DNA of 6,298 bases from Halanaerobiales bacterium (GTDB lineage Bacteria > Bacillota_F > Halanaerobiia > DY22613), in the NCBI GenBank assembly GCA_023128035.1, contig JAGMES010000221.1, positions 1-6,298 on the forward strand. Reading direction: 5' to 3'. Below are positions 5,060 to 6,298 of the stretch, one piece after another. Below the pieces are notes generated by a model that worked only from the letters and a program-made list of their open reading frames with translations, was not told the DNA's origin and made no database searches. The position numbers and the translations under genes are program-made. The stretch's first letter is position 1; each line of letters opens with the position of its first letter.

Positions 5060-6298
5060 TTATAATTCGCAAGTTCCGCCGCCACATGCATACTCCCGTG
5101 AACCTTGCGTCTGGTCTTGTTGTTCATATAATGATAAGAGACTGAAGTCGATCACAGGTAATTTCTTAATTAATTCTTCATATTCTTCCTCAGTGATTTC
5201 CTCGTAAGGTGCAAGCTCATACACCCCACCGTTACTAGGCAGGAAAGAGATACCAGTCACTAGATCAAAATTCTTGTACACCCAAGCACCCACCTCTAGC
5301 CACTCATATTCACGCACATAAATAGTGATTGAAGGGTTATGATCTGTCCAATATTCCAGTTGTTCAATAGCAGTTTTATCATCTTTGAATGTACTGCCAG
5401 CGGGGGACTTCACAGGGAACTCAAAGACTAGAGTCGTGTAATCTTCCCAAGTTTGGTTTACTTCTGGATTACAAGAAACTCCATAATCTTTAAAATGTTG
5501 GCTAATGGGTCATGAGCCGCGATTCTCACTCTGCGGATATAGTAAGGAGCGAAGCGAGGGTGGATTCCTGAAGCAGAACCTACTAATTGACTTACTGTAC
5601 CGCTAGGCTTGACAGAAGTAATAGCAGCAGGAATACTAATATTCAGATCAACAGCCCATTCCTCAGCAACTTTTTGAGCAACTTTTCTCAGAGTATCCAA
5701 CCAGATTTTCGCTTTATCGGATACCTCAGATAAAATCGGGTGATCTTGAAGCCCTGTTAATGATACACCGAGAAGTCTTTCTTCCTCAGTATTCTTTTTC
5801 CACTCTTCGTCAAGGAAATGGAAGTTAGAGAGGGTGCTTTGGAGAATATTGAGAATGACAGCATTCTTGACTTTCTGTGTTAGATCATACAAACTGTCTT
5901 TTGTGCGTATTACAACTTCACTAAGGTTACAGAATTGCCTTGGTTTTAGAATTACTTCACCACAAGGATTTACTCCAAAGTCCACTTCGGCAGTACGATT
6001 TACAAGTTTTTCAACATGTTTTTTCAAACCTTCCCGATTCACAATTCCGCGCTTACCAGTACCGCTATTCATAAGGTATTTCCATTCTTCCATGAACTCG
6101 TCTACAGAGGGTTTTTTATTATAAACTGCTGAATTGTTACTAAGCGATCTTTGGGGGTTTTCAATCCAGAATTGTCCTTTCTTAGCGCTTCTCATAAGGC
6201 GATCTTCAAGCTCACTTAGGTTAATGGTGGCTGATCGCCGAACGCCGTCAGCGATTACAATACTTGCGAACGAGGGTGTATAATTAATGTTGTGAAAC
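5060..6298 (-). pseudogene. nrdJ: Class II (B12-dependent) ribonucleoside-triphosphate reductase, partial, one frame break
   Basis: This is the C-terminal half of the monomeric adenosylcobalamin-dependent reductase that makes deoxyribonucleotides from ribonucleoside triphosphates in the cytoplasm. The frame is open to the right edge, so the start and the N-terminal active-site cysteine lie outside. Visible motifs are GVRRSATI, NNSAVY, NPCGE (thiyl-radical cysteine and catalytic glutamate) and FCNLSEVV, whose cysteine is 11 residues after that of NPCGE, as for C408/C419 of the Lactobacillus leichmannii enzyme. They continue with EEERLLGVSLTGL, KPSGTVSQLVGSASG and the terminal CGGGTC shuttle pair (like C731/C736). 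The first segment (6298-5458) ends at a premature TAA. The rest continues in another frame from KDYGVSCNPEVNQTW (about 5491) to the stop at 5060-5062. The switch falls at T TTA AAG (minus strand, 5494-5488), where either one A is missing or ribosomes slip by -1. Everything downstream is well conserved, so the break is recent, a sequencing error, or tolerated. The gene converges on the accessory region to its left. Confidence 0.85.

Noticed and set aside
5834..6124. Plus-strand ORF opposite nrdJ
   Set aside because: It is antisense to conserved reductase motifs, including NPCGE and FCNLSEVV, and shows no independent coding evidence.
1..6298. CRISPR arrays, tRNA or rRNA genes
   Set aside because: No regularly spaced repeats, cloverleaf-like segments or rRNA-like conserved stretches were seen.

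Overview
The window is AT-rich DNA that looks like a low-G+C Gram-positive (Bacillota, probably Clostridia). The evidence is consensus sigma-A promoter elements, strong AGGAGG-type ribosome binding sites, compact U-tailed hairpin terminators, and the style of topoisomerase III and B12-dependent ribonucleotide reductase. I cannot name a genus from the sequence.

Layout, left to right. (1) Positions 1-100 hold short hairpins, possibly a relic of an insertion-sequence end, and a rho-independent terminator closing an upstream unit. (2) A near-perfect sigma-A promoter (TTTACA, 17 bp, TATAAT) drives an intact topB, whose start is best placed at 203. A 25-bp perfect inverted repeat follows it as a terminator. 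(3) Positions 2446-4978 are an accessory region with signs of decay: a TPR-protein remnant lacking its 5' end, a short signal-peptide ORF, a long secreted protein of unknown function whose signal peptide is in a different frame, a small lipoprotein with an Ig/PKD-like domain, and a truncated paralogue of that lipoprotein. (4) A terminator near 5000 separates this from a convergent minus-strand gene, the 3' part of nrdJ. That gene runs off the right edge and its reading frame breaks once, at T TTA AAG.

Topoisomerase III and ribonucleotide reductase are both DNA-metabolism enzymes, but they are on opposite strands and are not one operon. The middle genes encode secreted or surface proteins. The TPR remnant followed 20 bp later by a 35-codon secretory ORF has the layout of a receptor/propeptide quorum-sensing pair (RRNPP type). 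The simpler reading is that the 35-codon ORF is the displaced signal peptide of the next gene; both are given below. The two single-base frame breaks (near 3149-3152 and 5489-5491) could be real mutations, sequencing indels or recoding, and the sequence alone cannot decide.
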